DNA from: Pelargonium cotyledonis
Lineage: Eukaryota; Streptophyta; Magnoliopsida; Geraniales; Geraniaceae
Reading direction: 5' to 3'
DNA: 24,037 nt
Assembly: GCA_036897625.1 (NCBI GenBank)
Contig: JAYMTA010000806.1
Location: 1-24,037, forward strand
How positions within the stretch are numbered: position 1 is the first letter of the stretch; the number at the start of each line of letters is the position of its first letter. Both the position numbers and the translations under genes were made by a program. This document shows positions 22,101-24,037 of the stretch, piece by piece. The notes below the pieces were generated by a model that ran no database searches, was not told where the DNA came from, and worked only from the letters and a program-made list of their open reading frames with translations.

Positions 22101-22319
22101 GAAGCCATTTTTGGCCTGATAAGCAAAATCTGAAGAAAAAAATCATTGACTACTTTTTCCAGCTCCGGAGCCTCACTTTCCCGAGAAAATAACAAAACCC
22201 GTTTCAAAACTTCCATAGATAAAGCCATAGAAAAAGGAAAATAGAGCAAAGAAGCTTACTTTATCACGATTTAGAGGAGCTTTCATGCTCTGAAGAGCGG
22301 TACGGACTCTGGTATTCAT
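19133..22319 (-). CDS. MIP1-type leucine-zipper / DUF547 protein (10 coding exons, 608 aa)
   Basis: Coding exons, in transcript order on the minus strand: 22319-22260, 21764-21648, 21540-21424, 21338-20805, 20702-20368, 20282-20183, 20021-19962, 19844-19761, 19663-19547, 19435-19133. All junctions keep frame and use GT-AG introns. The start gives [15 protein letters not shown], a known N-terminus for this plant family. Residues about 50-130 form the coiled-coil 'ternary complex factor MIP1 leucine zipper' region, with [20 protein letters not shown] and [20 protein letters not shown]. Residues about 135-290 are polar and probably disordered. The DUF547 domain occupies about 390-530, with [26 protein letters not shown] and [20 protein letters not shown]. 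The C-terminus, [13 protein letters not shown], is family-like. Known of the family: snapdragon MIP1 was found as a MADS-box protein partner; the biochemical role of DUF547 is not established. No signal peptide or membrane segment is seen. The gene looks intact and is convergent with the TWD40-1 gene. Confidence 0.9.
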
Positions 22320-22349
22320 CTTCCTTCAAATTCGCAGGAAACCCAGAAA

Positions 22350-22462
22350 CTGCATCAACAAATACTATCAATTAGAGATTTGTAGGTAATCAAATTGAAG
22401 AACAGAGCCGACCCATCAGAGCTGAGACAAAGAGAAGGAAAAAAAGAGAAAAAAGTTCATAC
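22350..22462 (-). other. Probable 5' UTR intron of the DUF547 gene
   Basis: On the minus strand a donor, AACAAC|GTATGA, starts at 22462 and an acceptor, TTGATGCAG, ends at 22350, 30 bases before the ATG. The 113-bp span would join a first leader exon (about 22550-22463) to the coding exon. Inferred from splice signals only. Confidence 0.45.
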
Positions 22463-22499
22463 GTTGTTACAGAGCGGGAAAATTGAAAGCGGTGGTTGT

Positions 22500-22543
22500 G
22501 AGAGAGAGAGAGAGAGACCCAGAAACAGAAACAGAAACAGAAA
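22500..22543. repeat. (GA)9 and (CAGAAA)4 simple repeats in the DUF547 gene leader
   Basis: GA repeats at 22500-22517 and four CAGAAA units at 22520-22543 lie between the TATA box and the probable leader intron. On the transcribed strand they read as CT/TTTCTG tracts. Pyrimidine-rich CT tracts near transcription starts are common in plant promoters and leaders. Confidence 0.85.
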
Positions 22544-22577
22544 TGGCTGACTGGTTGTGGCCTTTGTGTTTGGGTTC

Positions 22578-22590
22578 ATATATATATTAT
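22578..22590 (-). promoter_or_regulatory. TATA box of the DUF547 gene
   Basis: Read on the minus strand, this is ATAATATATATAT followed by GAACCC. It lies about 35-45 bases upstream of the CT-rich leader, so a start site near 22550 is expected. Assignment is by motif and position. Confidence 0.55.
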
Positions 22591-23164
22591 CAGTAAATGT
22601 AGTGAGAGTGGTAAAATTTATTAATTATCTGGAGAGATGTGAAACTGTAAATGAGAGCTAAACAACAAAAGCACCACAGACACGGAGCAGAGTAGGTGGA
22701 AGAAGAAGACGAAAAAAAGGTCATCCAATCCCAACCCAAGAGAGCTAAACAAGTGGTCTGCAACAATTGCTTTTTAAACTAAAACCCAGAACCAAAACCC
22801 AGAAGCTAATTTAAACAATGCTTTAAAAACAAATACTTAAAAAACTGTGTTGAAGTGGAGAAGAAGACACAAAAGATACTACTACTCTACATTACAATCT
22901 CTGCACTGATTCCACGTTCTTCATTGTTGCTTAGTATAGAAGAATAATTCTGAGTTCTTGATTTGCTAATACATTTATATATATTGTAATGGTTGATTGT
23001 TTTGTTTATTGGGTTTGTGTTTTGTGAGGAGGTGAGTGAGAGGATGGCACTAGAAAAGGCATGCGAGTGTCGGTCTGGTGCTGCCATGGCGTTTTAGCTT
23101 TTTTGTGTCACTGTGTGTGTGTTTGTGAACTGTGACCACCAGCTCTCATCATGCTATGAACTAC

Positions 23165-23196
<32 letters not shown>

Positions 23197-23810
23197 CTTT
23201 TTTATTCATCACTCTACTTTATTATTACTAGTTTACATCATTATTCATTACTCTTTTGCTTTTCTTGTCTCAAGTTTTATAACAACAATTCTAGACAAAA
23301 ATTACTCTTAACACAAAAAAATACACCTAACCTATAATAAGACGTAAATGTAAAGAATATATAACTAAAGAAAGAGTGTAAATGTTTCAATCGAATGTCT
23401 AATGTGTTTCATTTTATTTTCTATCCTTCCATTTCATAGCATTCTCTATTTCGATATATATTTCTCAAAAGTTTCTTGAATATATGGTATTACAACTTTT
23501 ATGGTTTTGTAACTTATGTTTGAAATTTATTTATGTTACTAAAGAATATTAACGTTTCTTCAAAAACTTAGTAAGAATTACATCACAACTTCAATCAAAT
23601 ATCTATTATTAAAAAAATCTAATTTTCTTACTGTGCCCTTTTGATTATATTTGATAGTTCTTCCAAAACCCTTTACATTATATTTAAGAAGGAAACAAAA
23701 AATAAGTTTTTATTTTTCTTTGATTACAAGTAAGCAATTTGGACAAGAAGAGACAGTACGTACCATGTATAAGTTAATAGTTGTGAGTGCATGTGATTAT
23801 ACCTGGTTAT
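22591..23810. other. Upstream flank of the DUF547 gene, no gene seen
   Basis: AT-rich non-coding sequence. It contains a run of 26 T residues at 23165-23190. Short frames on either strand (for example 22887-23087 minus and 23113-23337 plus) are low-complexity and unrecognised. Distal promoter elements of the minus-strand gene may lie in the first few hundred bases, but I could not pick them out. Confidence 0.6.
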
Positions 23811-23950
23811 GCGGGCCGCGGGCCGGTTTTGGGGCAAGCCTGCACGGATCGCGGGCCTAAATGGTTAGGGCCAAAACAGCCCGCAGTTTAAGCGAGCCTA
23901 AACGGGCCGGGCCAAAAAAACCGCTGGCTGAAATCATGAACCGCCCGCTA
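23811..23950. mobile_element. GGGCC-rich island, possible hAT-like transposon end
   Basis: An abrupt GC-rich patch in AT-rich DNA carries six GGGCC motifs, such as GCGGGCCGCGGGCC and CGGGCCGGGCC, together with the complement AGCCCGC. Plant hAT-family elements and their MITEs often have such subterminal GGGCC repeats. No terminal inverted repeat or target duplication was found, and the window ends 87 bases later, so this is a tentative call. A (TTTG)n tract follows at about 23957-23977. Confidence 0.3.
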
Positions 23951-24037
23951 ATTTTGTTGTTTGTTTGTTTGTTTGTTATAAACTATAAAATAACAAGACG
24001 CGATGTTACATTACATTTACATAAAGTCAACAACTTC

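Overview
The window is nuclear DNA from a flowering plant, most likely a eudicot. It is AT-rich, its genes carry many spliceosomal introns, and it holds plant-type site II/telo-box promoter motifs, a tRNA-derived SINE of the Au type, a Stowaway-like MITE, and two proteins from plant families. I cannot name the species.

Layout: positions 1-2100 are intergenic, with a diverged 21-bp tandem repeat and no convincing gene. Positions 2121-17181 (+) hold one large gene of 24 coding exons encoding a protein of about 1626 aa. I recognise it as a WD40/alpha-solenoid subunit of the TPLATE/TSET endocytic adaptor complex, the TWD40-1 type. All exons join in frame, so the gene looks intact. Its introns hold a SINE, a MITE-like remnant and an LTR-like remnant. 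One intron (12719-12827) is an AT-AC intron with an essentially perfect U12-type donor, and a second (5752-5920) has a U12-like GT donor. Positions 17182-18283 are 3' flank. A tRNA-Asn(GTT) lies at 18284-18357, followed by a short tandem array whose repeat unit starts inside the last bases of the tRNA. Positions 19133-22319 (-) hold a second intact gene of 10 coding exons encoding 608 aa, with an MIP1-type leucine zipper and a DUF547 domain. Its TATA box and 5' UTR lie at about 22463-22590. Positions 22590-24037 are upstream flank, ending in a GC-rich GGGCC-motif island that may be a DNA-transposon end.

The two protein genes are convergent, with the tRNA gene between their 3' ends. They do not obviously share a pathway: one is an endocytic coat subunit with housekeeping-type promoter motifs, the other a plant MIP1/DUF547 protein of poorly known function. 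I saw no previously undescribed system. The most notable feature is the minor-spliceosome signature in the TWD40-1 gene. Exon boundaries were set by hand from splice signals, reading-frame continuity and remembered family sequence, and have not been checked against transcripts.
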